64,000 nt of DNA from Algoriphagus marinus (GCF_001936475.1 NZ_MSPQ01000006.1:62001-126000); one strand, 5' to 3'; shown: positions 53,118-62,347, counted from the first letter of the stretch. Notes: a model not told the origin generated them from the sequence alone. Program-made: numbers and translations.

Positions 53118-55523
53118 ATGAAATCAATATTTCTTTCTGTAATAGCCTTCTTTTTCTATGCTTCTGCATTTTCTCAACAGGTGAAAATCGTAGAGTCTGG
53201 CAGCAATTTACCGCTTCCGGGGGTGATGATTTATTCGAATGCTCCAGGAAATTCCATTCTCACGAATAATGAAGGAATTGCAGATTTGGGGATTTTTGAC
53301 AAAAGTAAAATTTTGAATTTTCAACTGTTTGGATTCAGTTCATTAAAATTGACGTTTGAAGAACTGGAAAAAAATGAATTTTTTCTAAAAATGAATCCTG
53401 ATTTGATGAGTTTAGAACCTGCAGTGGTTTCTGCATCTAGATGGAGTCAAAGCAGTTCTGATGTACCAACCAAGATTTCTGTTTTTTCATCCAAAAACCT
53501 TCTAATTCGTAACCCGGCAAATACCGCAGATTGGCTTGGAAATAGTGGTGAAGTTTTCGTTCAGAAAAGTCAGCAAGGAGGTGGTAGTCCAATGATTCGT
53601 GGATTTTCTGCAAATCGGCTCTTATATGCTGTGGACGGAATCAGAATGAATACTGCAATTTTTCGAAGTGGAAATCTTCATAATGTTATTTCCTTGGATC
53701 CTTTTGCAATTTCGACCACTGAAGTTCTTTTTGGACCTGGTTCAGTCATGTATGGCAGCGATGCAATTGGAGGGGTAATGTCATTTGAAACGCTTGATCC
53801 CAGTTTTGCAAATGGAGATAAGAATTGGTCTGCCAATGTGATTTCTCGATTTGCTTCAGCAAATAAGGAAGCAACAATTCATGCTGATTTCAGGTACGCG
53901 ACCAAGCGATGGGCATTTTTATCCAGTTTTTCAAAATTTGAATACGGAGATTTAAAAATGGGCAGAATTGGACCTTCTGATTATTTGCGCCCAAATTATG
54001 CAGGTTTAGAAAATGGAGTGGACGTGATAATCCAAAATTCAGATCCGAAGGTTCAAGTATCGAGCGGATATGAACAATATAATTTGATGCAGAAAATAAA
54101 ATTTAAGGCAAATGAAAAAACTGTCTTAAGCTATGGTTTTCATTATAGTAAGTCCGGCGACATTCCCCGATACGACAGATTGATCGAGCAAAATGGAAAT
54201 AAATTGAAATTTGCTGTTTGGTCTTATGGTCCTCAAGTTTGGCTTATGAATAATTTAGGAATCACGAGAGAAAGTGATTCAAAACTCTTCGACCAGATGA
54301 AAGTCAAAATCGCACAGCAATACTTCGAGGAGAGTAGGATTGACCGGCGATTTGGAAATCAAAATCAGAATACCCGAACTGAAAAAGTTAACGCATATTC
54401 CATTAATGCTGATTTCTTGAAAACCATTAAAAACGAAAGTTTCCTGAGTTACGGAGCTGAACTGGTCTTCAATCGTGTAAATTCTGAAGGAATTACCGAG
54501 AATATTGGTACTGGGACGACTCAACCTACAACAAGCAGGTATCCCAATTCAGATTGGTTTTCTGCAGGAATCTATTCGACCTACCATGCTACCCTGTCCG
54601 AAAAAGTGAAGATGCAGACTGGGCTTCGATATAATTTTACAAGCCTAAGTGCAGATTTTACGAATAACATCAAATTCTATCCTTTACCCTTTTCAACGAG
54701 TAAAAACAACTTCAGCGCCCTGACCGGAAGCTTTGGAATGGTGATACAGCCTGAAGAATCCTTTTCCATCTCCCCGACTCTATCAACAGGTTTCCGAGCG
54801 CCCAATGTGGATGATGTTGGAAAAATCTTCGATTCTGCACCTGGTGCTGTTTTGGTTCCCAATCCAGAGCTAAAACCAGAATATGCCTACAATGCAGAAC
54901 TAAACTTGAATAAGCACTTTCAACGATTTAAATTTGATCTAAGTGGATACTACACTCTACTTAGAGATGCAATGGTGAGAAGACCTTTCACTCTTAATGG
55001 AGAATCGATAATTGATTATGACGGAGAAGCCAGCCAAGTTTTCGCAATTCAAAATGCTGCCTCCGCAAAGGTTTATGGAGTACAGGCAGGTTTTGAGCTT
55101 GCCATTTCTAAATATTTCTTAATCACATCACGATATAATTGGCAAAATGGTACTGAGGAATTGGATAATGGCAGTAAAAGTCCATCCAGACATGCTGCCC
55201 CAGCTTTCGGTCTGAGTAGATTGACTTTTTCTAAAAAGGATCTCAAAATAGAGCTTACTAGTCGATATAGTGCTGAAGTTTCCTTTTCAGAGCTACCGTT
55301 TGAAGAAAAAGAAAAGCCTCAGCTCTATGCCAAAGATGAAAATGGAAATCCTTATGCTCCAAGTTGGGCTGTTCTTAATTTGAATACCACATACCAACTG
55401 TTTCCTGCCCTTCAGCTTATGGCAGGAGTCGAAAATATCCAGGACAGAAGGTATCAATCTTATAGTTCAGGGTTAGCGGCTCCTGGGAGAAATTTTAGCT
55501 TTTCGATTAAAGCCTCCTTCTAG
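53118..55523 (+). CDS. TonB-dependent outer-membrane receptor (haem/iron-type)
   Basis: 801 aa. A signal peptide is followed by a CarboxypepD_reg-like domain (about 20-100: VKIVESGSNLPLPGVMIYS), a TonB plug (SASRWSQSSSDVPTKISVFSS ... MIRGFSANRLLYAVDGIR ... GPGSVMYGSDAIGG) and a 22-strand barrel ending FSFSIKASF (aromatic end). The Bacteroidota layout and the FeoAB genes downstream suggest iron or haem uptake; the ligand is inference. A small lipoprotein gene follows after 46 nt. Confidence 0.88.
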   Translation: MKSIFLSVIAFFFYASAFSQQVKIVESGSNLPLPGVMIYSNAPGNSILTNNEGIADLGIFDKSKILNFQLFGFSSLKLTFEELEKNEFFLKMNPDLMSLEPAVVSASRWSQSSSDVPTKISVFSSKNLLIRNPANTADWLGNSGEVFVQKSQQGGGSPMIRGFSANRLLYAVDGIRMNTAIFRSGNLHNVISLDPFAISTTEVLFGPGSVMYGSDAIGGVMSFETLDPSFANGDKNWSANVISRFASANKEATIHADFRYATKRWAFLSSFSKFEYGDLKMGRIGPSDYLRPNYAGLENGVDVIIQNSDPKVQVSSGYEQYNLMQKIKFKANEKTVLSYGFHYSKSGDIPRYDRLIEQNGNKLKFAVWSYGPQVWLMNNLGITRESDSKLFDQMKVKIAQQYFEESRIDRRFGNQNQNTRTEKVNAYSINADFLKTIKNESFLSYGAELVFNRVNSEGITENIGTGTTQPTTSRYPNSDWFSAGIYSTYHATLSEKVKMQTGLRYNFTSLSADFTNNIKFYPLPFSTSKNNFSALTGSFGMVIQPEESFSISPTLSTGFRAPNVDDVGKIFDSAPGAVLVPNPELKPEYAYNAELNLNKHFQRFKFDLSGYYTLLRDAMVRRPFTLNGESIIDYDGEASQVFAIQNAASAKVYGVQAGFELAISKYFLITSRYNWQNGTEELDNGSKSPSRHAAPAFGLSRLTFSKKDLKIELTSRYSAEVSFSELPFEEKEKPQLYAKDENGNPYAPSWAVLNLNTTYQLFPALQLMAGVENIQDRRYQSYSSGLAAPGRNFSFSIKASF

Positions 55524-55569
55524 GTTAAACCAAAATTTCTTTAAACAGTTAATTTGAAGGAGTTAAAAA

Positions 55570-56208
55570 ATGATGAAGAAAAGTATAAAAAAATCGATAG
55601 CAACAATTGGAGTATTAACCTTGATTGCTCTACTTCCTATCAGCTGTGGTGTAGTTTGCAGTGACCCATGTGGCTGCGGACCTCGGTTTGAAGTTAAAGA
55701 CTTTACAATTCTTTCATTTGAAACTCTTTCGCTTACTAAAGCTGGACAACGAGTCAACCCTAGCACTCCCCTTCCCTACAGAGATATATTTAAAGCTTTC
55801 CGAATACTTGATACCCAAACACTTTCTTTAAATAATGAAAAAAATGGCCTTGGTTCGTTGGGGCTAGCTTATGCCTGCAGCCCTGAAAGCCCGAAATCAA
55901 AAGACTTGATGACAGGAATTCAGATTTTAAACTCCAAAGAAGTGATATTGGGCGATGGTAGAATACTTGAAGTAGGTGATGATATCACTGATTTTTTTGA
56001 GATTAATTATTTTTTTACCGAAAGCACAAGCCCTTTTGAAGTCTTTTTCAAGGCCCCACTAGAAGTGTACCGGGATGATCTTTTTAAGCTGGGATGGAAG
56101 GAAAACCCAGGAAAAGAGGTAGTTCTGGAATTTAGCCTTCGGATATTTTTCACTAATAACAAAGAGTTTAACCTCAATAATGAAGTTTTTGCAATAAGGG
56201 AATTCTAA
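55570..56208 (+). CDS. Hypothetical lipoprotein next to the iron-uptake genes
   Basis: 212 aa. Signal peptide with lipobox (LPISC), followed directly by more cysteines (SCGVVCSDPCGCGP), then a domain of about 180 residues with no family I recognise. The Cys-rich start suggests metal binding or disulfides. It lies 46 nt after the TonB receptor, so it is probably co-transcribed and may be a surface partner. A second Met directly follows the first, so the start is ambiguous by one codon. Confidence 0.6.
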   Translation: MMKKSIKKSIATIGVLTLIALLPISCGVVCSDPCGCGPRFEVKDFTILSFETLSLTKAGQRVNPSTPLPYRDIFKAFRILDTQTLSLNNEKNGLGSLGLAYACSPESPKSKDLMTGIQILNSKEVILGDGRILEVGDDITDFFEINYFFTESTSPFEVFFKAPLEVYRDDLFKLGWKENPGKEVVLEFSLRIFFTNNKEFNLNNEVFAIREF

Positions 56209-56269
56209 ATCACCTGAAAAGCTGATAAAAATCTTCTTTATTTTTCTTTAGATTCATTCCAAATAATGT

Positions 56270-56277
56270 TAATTTTG
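56270..56277 (+). promoter_or_regulatory. -7 promoter element for feoAB
   Basis: TAATTTTG matches TAnnTTTG perfectly, 26 nt before the feoA ATG at 56304. No Fur-box palindrome is evident by eye next to it. Confidence 0.55.
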
Positions 56278-56303
56278 CATTCGCTATACGGCTTGATCTA
56301 CTT

Positions 56304-56531
56304 ATGTTGAAAACTGCGGACCAAATTCCTGTCACCCAAACGGCTGTAATTAAAGAAATAATTGATTCGCCATTAAAAATCAACTTAATGGAATTGGGAT
56401 TTCTACCCGGAAAAGAGATCACCTTAAAATTTTCCGCCCCTATGGGAGGACCTATGGCTTTTAAATTGGATGAGACTATTTTGGCACTTCGCAAAAATGA
56501 GGCCTCGCTGATAGAAGTGCAATTGCTCTGA
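56304..56531 (+). CDS. feoA: Ferrous iron transport protein A
   Basis: 75 aa, typical FeoA size. The SH3-like beta-barrel pattern is seen (INLMELGFLPGKEITLKF.APMGGPMAFKL...ILALRKNEASLIEV). FeoA supports FeoB, the main Fe(II) permease, at the cytoplasmic side. It is 3 nt upstream of feoB, so both are one operon. Confidence 0.93.
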   Translation: MLKTADQIPVTQTAVIKEIIDSPLKINLMELGFLPGKEITLKFSAPMGGPMAFKLDETILALRKNEASLIEVQLL

Positions 56532-56534
56532 TTA

Positions 56535-58664
56535 ATGACTGTACCCACCATGATCTCCATTACAAAGACTCCAAAGATTGCTATAATTGGCAATCCAAAC
56601 GTGGGTAAATCAACTATTTTCAATCAACTGACAGGACTCAATCAGAAAATAGGAAACTATCCCGGAGTCACTGTGGACAAAAAAGTAGGTACGATGAGTT
56701 ATCAGGGAAGCACCTACGAAATCATCGATTTACCTGGAACCTACAGCTTATATCCCAATTCCGAGGACGAAGTCATCGCTCATAGGGTATTAAATCAATT
56801 GAGCGAAACAGAAAAGCCTGAGTATGTTCTAATGGTCATTGACTCCAGTCAATTATCCAGGGGGCTCTTTTTGGCAACTCAATTAATTGATCTTGGATTA
56901 AACCTTGCCATAGTCTTAAATATGGCTGATTTAGCTACTAAAAGGAATATTTCAATTCGGACTTTTGAGATTTTCAAGGCCCTTGGTGTTCCTATTCTGA
57001 GTACAGACGCCAGAGGAGAAAAGGGGCTTGACCAAATTCGAGAATTAATCCACACCCGGAATTTTAGCAAAAAAGGTAGTTTCTTGGCAATAGAGGAAGT
57101 GGTTCCTATTACCCTTTTAGAAGAAGTCAAGCGTAAATTCAATATGAGCAATAATTATCAAGCTTACCAAATGCTTCGTTTTGGAAGGATTGATAAAGTT
57201 ATTGCACAGGCAGATAGAGATTGGATTAAGTCAAAGCTGGAAGAGATCAATTTCGATCTTGCTGCAGCTCAACTTGAGGAAACTAAAATCCGTTATCGAA
57301 AAATAACCAAAATCGTAGATCAAGCTGTGGTGAAAGAGTCTCACCCTAAGAAAGAGAAATCCGGTCTTGACAGTATTTTCCTTCATCCGGTTTTGGGCTA
57401 TGTGATTTTTGCAGCTATCCTACTAATTATGTTCCAGGCCATTTTTGCTTGGGCATCGGTTCCAATGGATTTAATTGACGGATTTTTTGCGGAATTATCA
57501 GGTAAAGTCTCTGGTCTACTACCTTCAGGTCCGATCAGCAGTTTGATTTCTGAAGGGATTATCCCAGGGATTGGCGGAGTAGTTATTTTTATTCCGCAAA
57601 TCGCCATGCTTTTTGGCTTTTTGGCAATTCTCGAGGATACAGGATACATGTCTCGAGTAGTCTTTCTGATGGATCGATGGATGAGACCTTTTGGTTTGCA
57701 TGGGAAGAGTGTCGTACCCTTAGTTTCAGGTGTAGCTTGTGCGATACCAGGAGTAATGGCAGCTCGAAATATTGGAAACTGGAAAGAAAAAATAATTACC
57801 ATTATGGTAACTCCATTAATGAGTTGCTCTGCAAGGTTACCTGTTTACGTGATTTTGATAGGTCTGGTCGTTCCAAATAAAACCATTGCCTTCGTCAATC
57901 TTCAGGCGCTCACTTTACTTGGCTTATATTTTCTAGGAATAATTGGAGTACTAGGTACAGCATTTCTATTAAAAAATATTTTAAAAACTACTGAGAAAAG
58001 TTTTCTAATGGTTGAACTTCCATCCTATCGAGCTCCAAGGTGGTGGGATGTGATTCTGACCATGTACAATAAGTCCAGAACTTTTGTGATGGAGGCTGGA
58101 AAAGTGATTTTAGCAATATCTGTGATTTTATGGGTTTTGGCTTCTTATGGACCCCCATCCAGAATGGATGAAATTCGATCAACCGGAGAACAAAAACTTG
58201 CCTTGGCAACAAGCTCTGAAATGGAAGAACAAATTCAGGCTGAGACATCTTCTCTCTTACTCGAAAACTCATTTATTGGAATCATGGGGAGAGGTATCGA
58301 GCCGGTAATCAGACCATTGGGATATGATTGGAAGATTGGAATTGCTCTTATTGCTTCCTTTGCAGCAAGGGAAGTTTTTGTGTCAACAATTGCTACAATT
58401 TATAGTATCGGAGGCGATCCAGAAGACGATTTGACTATTCGGCAAAAACTAAATCAGCAAATCAGACCCGATGGTGAAAAAGTGTATAACACAGCCACAG
58501 CTTTTTCTTTAATGATTTTCTATGCTTTTGCGATGCAATGCATGAGTACCCTGGCGGTAGTCTATCGGGAAACTAAAGGTTGGAAATGGCCGTTAATCCA
58601 AACAGTATATATGACGGCTTTAGCATATCTATCAGCGCTGTTGGTTTATCAAATTTTATCTTAA
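56535..58664 (+). CDS. feoB: Ferrous iron transport protein B
   Basis: 709 aa. N-terminal G-domain with GNPNVGKS (19-26), DLPGTYSL and NMAD, then a GDI-like linker and a membrane domain with two FeoB gate/core repeats (GVACAIPGVMAARNIGNWKEK; TPLMSCSARLPVYVILI; ASFAAREVFVSTIATI). It imports Fe(II) across the inner membrane, driven or gated by GTP. A start 15 nt in (MISITKTP) is possible. Confidence 0.96.
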   Translation: MTVPTMISITKTPKIAIIGNPNVGKSTIFNQLTGLNQKIGNYPGVTVDKKVGTMSYQGSTYEIIDLPGTYSLYPNSEDEVIAHRVLNQLSETEKPEYVLMVIDSSQLSRGLFLATQLIDLGLNLAIVLNMADLATKRNISIRTFEIFKALGVPILSTDARGEKGLDQIRELIHTRNFSKKGSFLAIEEVVPITLLEEVKRKFNMSNNYQAYQMLRFGRIDKVIAQADRDWIKSKLEEINFDLAAAQLEETKIRYRKITKIVDQAVVKESHPKKEKSGLDSIFLHPVLGYVIFAAILLIMFQAIFAWASVPMDLIDGFFAELSGKVSGLLPSGPISSLISEGIIPGIGGVVIFIPQIAMLFGFLAILEDTGYMSRVVFLMDRWMRPFGLHGKSVVPLVSGVACAIPGVMAARNIGNWKEKIITIMVTPLMSCSARLPVYVILIGLVVPNKTIAFVNLQALTLLGLYFLGIIGVLGTAFLLKNILKTTEKSFLMVELPSYRAPRWWDVILTMYNKSRTFVMEAGKVILAISVILWVLASYGPPSRMDEIRSTGEQKLALATSSEMEEQIQAETSSLLLENSFIGIMGRGIEPVIRPLGYDWKIGIALIASFAAREVFVSTIATIYSIGGDPEDDLTIRQKLNQQIRPDGEKVYNTATAFSLMIFYAFAMQCMSTLAVVYRETKGWKWPLIQTVYMTALAYLSALLVYQILS

Positions 58665-58667
58665 ATA

Positions 58668-58784
58668 ATGATACAGGAACTTATTATTGGGTTAGTAGTA
58701 TTGGCAGCTTTGGCTTATTTGGTGAAAAAATTCTTTTTCAAATCCAAAACTGAAGCTGGTTGTGATAAATGCGCCAAGCCCTAA
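58668..58784 (+). CDS. FeoB-associated Cys-rich membrane protein
   Basis: 38 aa, too short for standard ORF cut-offs. ATG 58668, 3 nt after the feoB stop: one transmembrane helix (IIGLVVLAALAYLVKKFFF) followed by a charged tail ending CDKCAKP, i.e. a CxxC pair. This matches the Pfam FeoB-associated Cys-rich membrane protein (FeoC-like in position). It is probably an iron-related accessory of FeoB with its tail in the cytoplasm; role unproven. Confidence 0.88.
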   Translation: MIQELIIGLVVLAALAYLVKKFFFKSKTEAGCDKCAKP

Positions 58785-58836
58785 TATTCCTGAAATTCAC
58801 AATCCATATTCCTGATTTTTTAATACTTTTAAGCTC

Positions 58837-60312
58837 ATGGGCAAAGTAGCCAATCAGAGCATCCAAACCACCATATTTTCCTACCTAGGCGTAGTTATAG
58901 GTTATTTCAATGTACTTTGGCTTTATCCCTATGCACTTGATGCGTCAGAACTAGGGACTTTTCGCACTATTCAAGATCTTGGGCTACTATTCGTGCCATT
59001 CGCCCAGCTCGGTGTCGGCCATGGAATCACTCGCTATTTTCCAAAACTAGATCAAAATAAGTCTGCATTTTTAAGTTACAGTTTACTCATTGCTCTTGGA
59101 GGCTTTGCCCTCGTCAGCATACTATTCCTGGGTTTCAAAAGTCAAATCATAGGCTTGTTTGCAGCGAATTCCCCCGAAGTAATTGATTTTCTTGGAGTAG
59201 TTTTATTGATTACACTTTTCGCATTATTAAATAGCATTCTTGACTCTTATAGTAGGTCTTACTTAAAAATTGCAATACCGACTTTCTTTAGAGAAGTCTT
59301 TCTACGCCTGCTTACAGGGATCCTAGTTGGAATGTATCTACTAAAGTGGATCAATTTCACACTAGTGATGCAAGGCCTGATTTTCGTCTACGGTTTCTCA
59401 CTTCTGGGTGTAATGGCTTACTTAATGTGGCTGAAAGTACTCCGTTTTGATATTCGTTGGGGAGGTTTTCCGAAGGGCTTTAGAACTTCTTTTATCCAGT
59501 TTAGCCTTATCACATTCCTCGCTACTGCTGCATCTACACTGATAATGAAGATTGATAGCATCATGGTCAGTTCGATGATTAGCCTGGAAGCTAATGCTAT
59601 TTATACAATCGCATTTAGTATGGCTCTGGTGATCGAACTCCCAAGAAGGGCAATTTCTCAAGTGGTGATGCCAGTGGTAGCTGATCATTTTGCAAAGGAT
59701 AATCTATCAGAAATCAATGTTTTGTATAAACAGGTTTCGAATCGGCAACTCTACGTTTGTATACTCCTTTTCATCGGTATTTGGGCCAATATCGACGCCA
59801 TTTATTCCTTCGTACCAAACAAAGAAATTTACCTTACGGGAAAATGGGTGGTATTTTTAATCGGGTTGGGAAAACTATTTGATGTCGCTTTCTCAATCAA
59901 TAGTGAGATTTTGGTCTTCTCAAAATATTACCGATTCAACTTATTTCTGACTATCACAATGAGTGCATTAATCATTGCACTAAATTATTTAATGATTCCG
60001 ATTTATGGCATAGAAGGAGCTGCGGGGGCCTCAGCCATTGTTATGTTACTTTTTAATCTGGTGAAATATTTGTTTTTGAAAGTAAAACTAGGATTGGAAC
60101 CATTCTCAAAAGAGACCTTAAAAATTTTAGGTGTCGGAATAATGACTTTCAATGTAGCAAGGTTTACAAGTTTAGAAGGCTCGCCGTTTGCTCAGCTAAT
60201 TTTTACTTCATTTTTTGTATTTGCTTACTTCTTGATGTGGTCCTTGATCTTTAGAGCGGGAAGAGAAGAATGGTTGTGGATCAAAGAAAGAATAAAAAAG
60301 TCCGGATCTTAG
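58837..60312 (+). CDS. Polysaccharide/oligosaccharide flippase (Wzx/MurJ-like fold)
   Basis: 491 aa, multi-pass inner-membrane protein with twelve to fourteen predicted helices, of the polysaccharide-biosynthesis (PST/MOP) family. Typical start QTTIFSYLGVVIGYFNVL and a central IMKIDSIMVSSMISLEANAIYTIAFSMALVIEL. Such proteins flip lipid-linked sugars for surface polysaccharides. No glycosyltransferase lies nearby, so it is a lone copy. Its last codons overlap the 3' end of the antisense RNA candidate. Confidence 0.87.
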   Translation: MGKVANQSIQTTIFSYLGVVIGYFNVLWLYPYALDASELGTFRTIQDLGLLFVPFAQLGVGHGITRYFPKLDQNKSAFLSYSLLIALGGFALVSILFLGFKSQIIGLFAANSPEVIDFLGVVLLITLFALLNSILDSYSRSYLKIAIPTFFREVFLRLLTGILVGMYLLKWINFTLVMQGLIFVYGFSLLGVMAYLMWLKVLRFDIRWGGFPKGFRTSFIQFSLITFLATAASTLIMKIDSIMVSSMISLEANAIYTIAFSMALVIELPRRAISQVVMPVVADHFAKDNLSEINVLYKQVSNRQLYVCILLFIGIWANIDAIYSFVPNKEIYLTGKWVVFLIGLGKLFDVAFSINSEILVFSKYYRFNLFLTITMSALIIALNYLMIPIYGIEGAAGASAIVMLLFNLVKYLFLKVKLGLEPFSKETLKILGVGIMTFNVARFTSLEGSPFAQLIFTSFFVFAYFLMWSLIFRAGREEWLWIKERIKKSGS

Positions 60313-60502
60313 AGTGTTACAAACCTCCTATAAGACAAGATTTGAGCTGCCTTGGGACCGCAAACTTCCACTGTTATCCTGCTTTTTGAGCGAGGTCCTG
60401 ATTCTGAAAGCTATCAGAACAGGATGAGGCCTGTTTTTGGAAAGGGCTTTACTCGGTAATTTTGATAATTGTGAAGTTTGAACATGTCGACGACCCGGAC
60501 AA
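60294..60502 (-). ncRNA. Structured non-coding RNA candidate (6S-like outline)
   Basis: The minus strand between 60502 and 60294 can fold into closed stems. The ends pair: GTCCGGGTC (60492-60500) with GATCCGGAC (60300-60308), followed by T6. Inside, CAAACTTC (60478-60471 region) pairs with GAAGTTTG near 60362-60369 and extends through TTATC/GATAA. At the top, CCTGTTCTGA/TCAGAATCAGG forms a hairpin. A perfect -7 TATATTTG lies immediately upstream (60505-60512). No ORF covers it. The closed ends, single long imperfect rod and about 205-nt length recall 6S RNA, but SRP RNA or another sRNA is not excluded. Confidence 0.5.
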
Positions 60503-60504
60503 TG

Positions 60505-60512
60505 CAAATATA
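60505..60512 (-). promoter_or_regulatory. -7 promoter element of the RNA candidate
   Basis: The minus strand reads TATATTTG, a perfect TAnnTTTG match, 2-5 nt before the first strong pairing stem of the RNA candidate. No clear -33 TTG element is present upstream. Confidence 0.5.
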
Positions 60513-60724
60513 CGATTTATTGGAAATCAGGGTTGGTTTTTAGACAGAGGATTCCGAATATGGGGAAGTATTTCATGAATGATAACAATTAAAATATCCA
60601 TCAAATCAGAATTAAATTTCTCTAAAGAATAAAAAAAGAAGAATAAATAAGGTTTGTAGATATAGATTAAAAAATTTCAGAATATTATTTCAAGTTTCTT
60701 AAAGAGGAATACTTGGATAAATAT

Positions 60725-60732
60725 TAACTTTG
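60725..60732 (+). promoter_or_regulatory. -7 promoter element for the second universal stress protein gene
   Basis: TAACTTTG matches TAnnTTTG perfectly. It is 24 nt before the ATG at 60757, and rules out the longer in-frame start at 60730. Upstream (60513-60724) nothing else was recognised. Confidence 0.58.
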
Positions 60733-60756
60733 CACTTCCTAAACTCATTGCAGAAT

Positions 60757-61677
60757 ATGTATTTGATTAAGAAATTGATTGTCTGTCTGGATCAAACTTC
60801 GTTGGATCAGACATTGATTCAGTACGCAGCCTTTATTGCGCAAGTCAATCAAACCAAGAAAATCTATTTTGTAAACGTCATTAGGAATCTAAGTATTCCT
60901 AAAGAAGTACTGGAAGAATTTCCAAATTTGGTTGAAAACATGATTACAGAGCGCCAAGATCAAATGGAAGCAGTAGTCAACCAAAACTTCCCTAAAATGA
61001 AGGGAGTTTCTTTGAATTACATCGTCAAAGAAGGATCTCTTTCGAAGAAAATCCTGAAACTTTCGGAAGAAAAATCGGCAGATATGATTCTAATAGGCCG
61101 AAAAGTACAGCTTCAAGGCAGTGGAATTGCCTCATTGAGACTTGCAAGAAGAGCAAGTTGTTCGTTGCTTATTGTACCTGAAGGAAGCGAACCGAAAATG
61201 AGAAAGCTTTTGGTTCCAAGTGATTTTTCAGATTATTCCAAGGATGCTTTAGAAGAAGCGATTATGATCTCTGAAAAACATGGTGATGTGGAGATTGTCT
61301 GCCAAAACGTTTTTTCTGTTCCTTCTGGATACCATTTTACCGGCAAAACCTACGAAGAATTTACTGCTATCATGAGAATGCATGCGGAAATCTCTTACAA
61401 GAAATTTATTCGGAAAATTGATACAAAAGGGAAGAAAATAACACCAATTTACACTCAAGATGATGATGATGATCCCGTTCAAGAGATTGTCGCAAAAGCA
61501 CTAGAAACGGGTTCAGACGGAATTATTATCGGAGCAAAAGGAAGAACAGCTGCAACAGCCCTTTTTATCGGAAGCATGGCTGAGCGATTAATTCAATTTA
61601 ATGATAGCCTTCCCTTACTAGTCACTAGACCTAAAGGAAAAAACGCAGGAATTCTGGATTACATCCTAGAGATTTGA
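60757..61677 (+). CDS. Universal stress protein (two Usp domains)
   Basis: 306 aa from the ATG at 60757 (MYLIKKLIVCLDQTSLD). Two Usp domains follow each other (about 1-145 and 150-290). The second retains a GAKGRTAATALFIGSMAERLI nucleotide-binding end; the first is degenerate (IGRKVQLQGSGIASLRLARRA). Cytosolic and probably stress-responsive. It is the second such gene in the window and lacks the sulfur operator. Confidence 0.9.
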   Translation: MYLIKKLIVCLDQTSLDQTLIQYAAFIAQVNQTKKIYFVNVIRNLSIPKEVLEEFPNLVENMITERQDQMEAVVNQNFPKMKGVSLNYIVKEGSLSKKILKLSEEKSADMILIGRKVQLQGSGIASLRLARRASCSLLIVPEGSEPKMRKLLVPSDFSDYSKDALEEAIMISEKHGDVEIVCQNVFSVPSGYHFTGKTYEEFTAIMRMHAEISYKKFIRKIDTKGKKITPIYTQDDDDDPVQEIVAKALETGSDGIIIGAKGRTAATALFIGSMAERLIQFNDSLPLLVTRPKGKNAGILDYILEI

Positions 61678-61765
61678 CACTATTGACAAGCTGGATAAAA
61701 AGGACTTTTCATTTTTTTTAGGAAGTAGGATAAACCTTTAACCTTGATAAAAGTCTAAATCCAGA

Positions 61766-62314
61766 ATGCATCAAATCAGTGAACAAGAACTTATCCAGTT
61801 AATTCATGATCCCAAGACCAGGGAAATAGGATACCGGCAGTTGATTCTTGCTTACCAAAAAAGGGTTTACCATTTGATCCGGAGAATGGTGTTAATTCAC
61901 GAAGATGCAGATGATCTCACTCAAAATACCTTTATCAAAGCTTTTCGGAATATTGATAAGTTTCAGGGAAACTCAAGTCTTTTTACCTGGTTATATCGCA
62001 TAGGAACCAATGAAGCATTGAGTTTCCTGGAAAAAAAGAAAAAGCGTTTCTTTTTTTCAATTGATGACCATCAAGAAAAATTAGAATCTTATGTGGATCA
62101 ACCTGGAAACATTTCAGGAGATGAGATACAAAGAGCACTTCAAAAGGCCCTTTTGACTTTGCCAGAAAAACAAAGACTTGTCTTTCATCTGAAATATCAA
62201 GAAGAATTGACTTACGAAGAAATGTCAGAAATAACCGGAACCAGCATTGGTGCGCTAAAGGCCAGTTACCATCATGCAGTGAAAAAAATTGAATTATCCT
62301 TAAAAGCAGAATAA
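61766..62314 (+). CDS. ECF-type RNA polymerase sigma factor
   Basis: 182 aa. Region 2 has AYQKRVYHLIRRMVLIHEDADDLTQNTFIKAFRNIDKF, and region 4 has LTLPEKQRLVFHLKYQEELTYEEMSEITGTSIGALKASYHHAVKKIE. ECF factors recruit RNA polymerase to stress promoters. A small gene with one transmembrane helix follows after 33 nt and is a candidate anti-sigma factor. A near-consensus -7 (TAACCTTG) lies about 19-26 nt upstream. Confidence 0.95.
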   Translation: MHQISEQELIQLIHDPKTREIGYRQLILAYQKRVYHLIRRMVLIHEDADDLTQNTFIKAFRNIDKFQGNSSLFTWLYRIGTNEALSFLEKKKKRFFFSIDDHQEKLESYVDQPGNISGDEIQRALQKALLTLPEKQRLVFHLKYQEELTYEEMSEITGTSIGALKASYHHAVKKIELSLKAE

Positions 62315-62347
62315 ACTATTGATACTGAATCCAGTCTAACTTATATC

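Noticed and set aside
57398..57802. Long antisense ORF inside feoB
   Set aside because: Shadow frame in a well-conserved gene; no start context, signal or family resemblance. The same holds for 42490-42915 inside sqr, 15475-15738 and 8209-8559.
60294..60502. Reading the structured RNA as SRP RNA because of CCAAGGCAG
   Set aside because: The diagnostic GGAAGGAAGCAG loop of SRP RNA is missing; the CCAAGGCAG match is short and likely chance.
60725..60756. Sulfur operator at the second universal stress protein gene
   Set aside because: The 14 nt lying 22 nt upstream of its -7 element do not resemble GTGA-N6-TYAY, so it is not part of the regulon.
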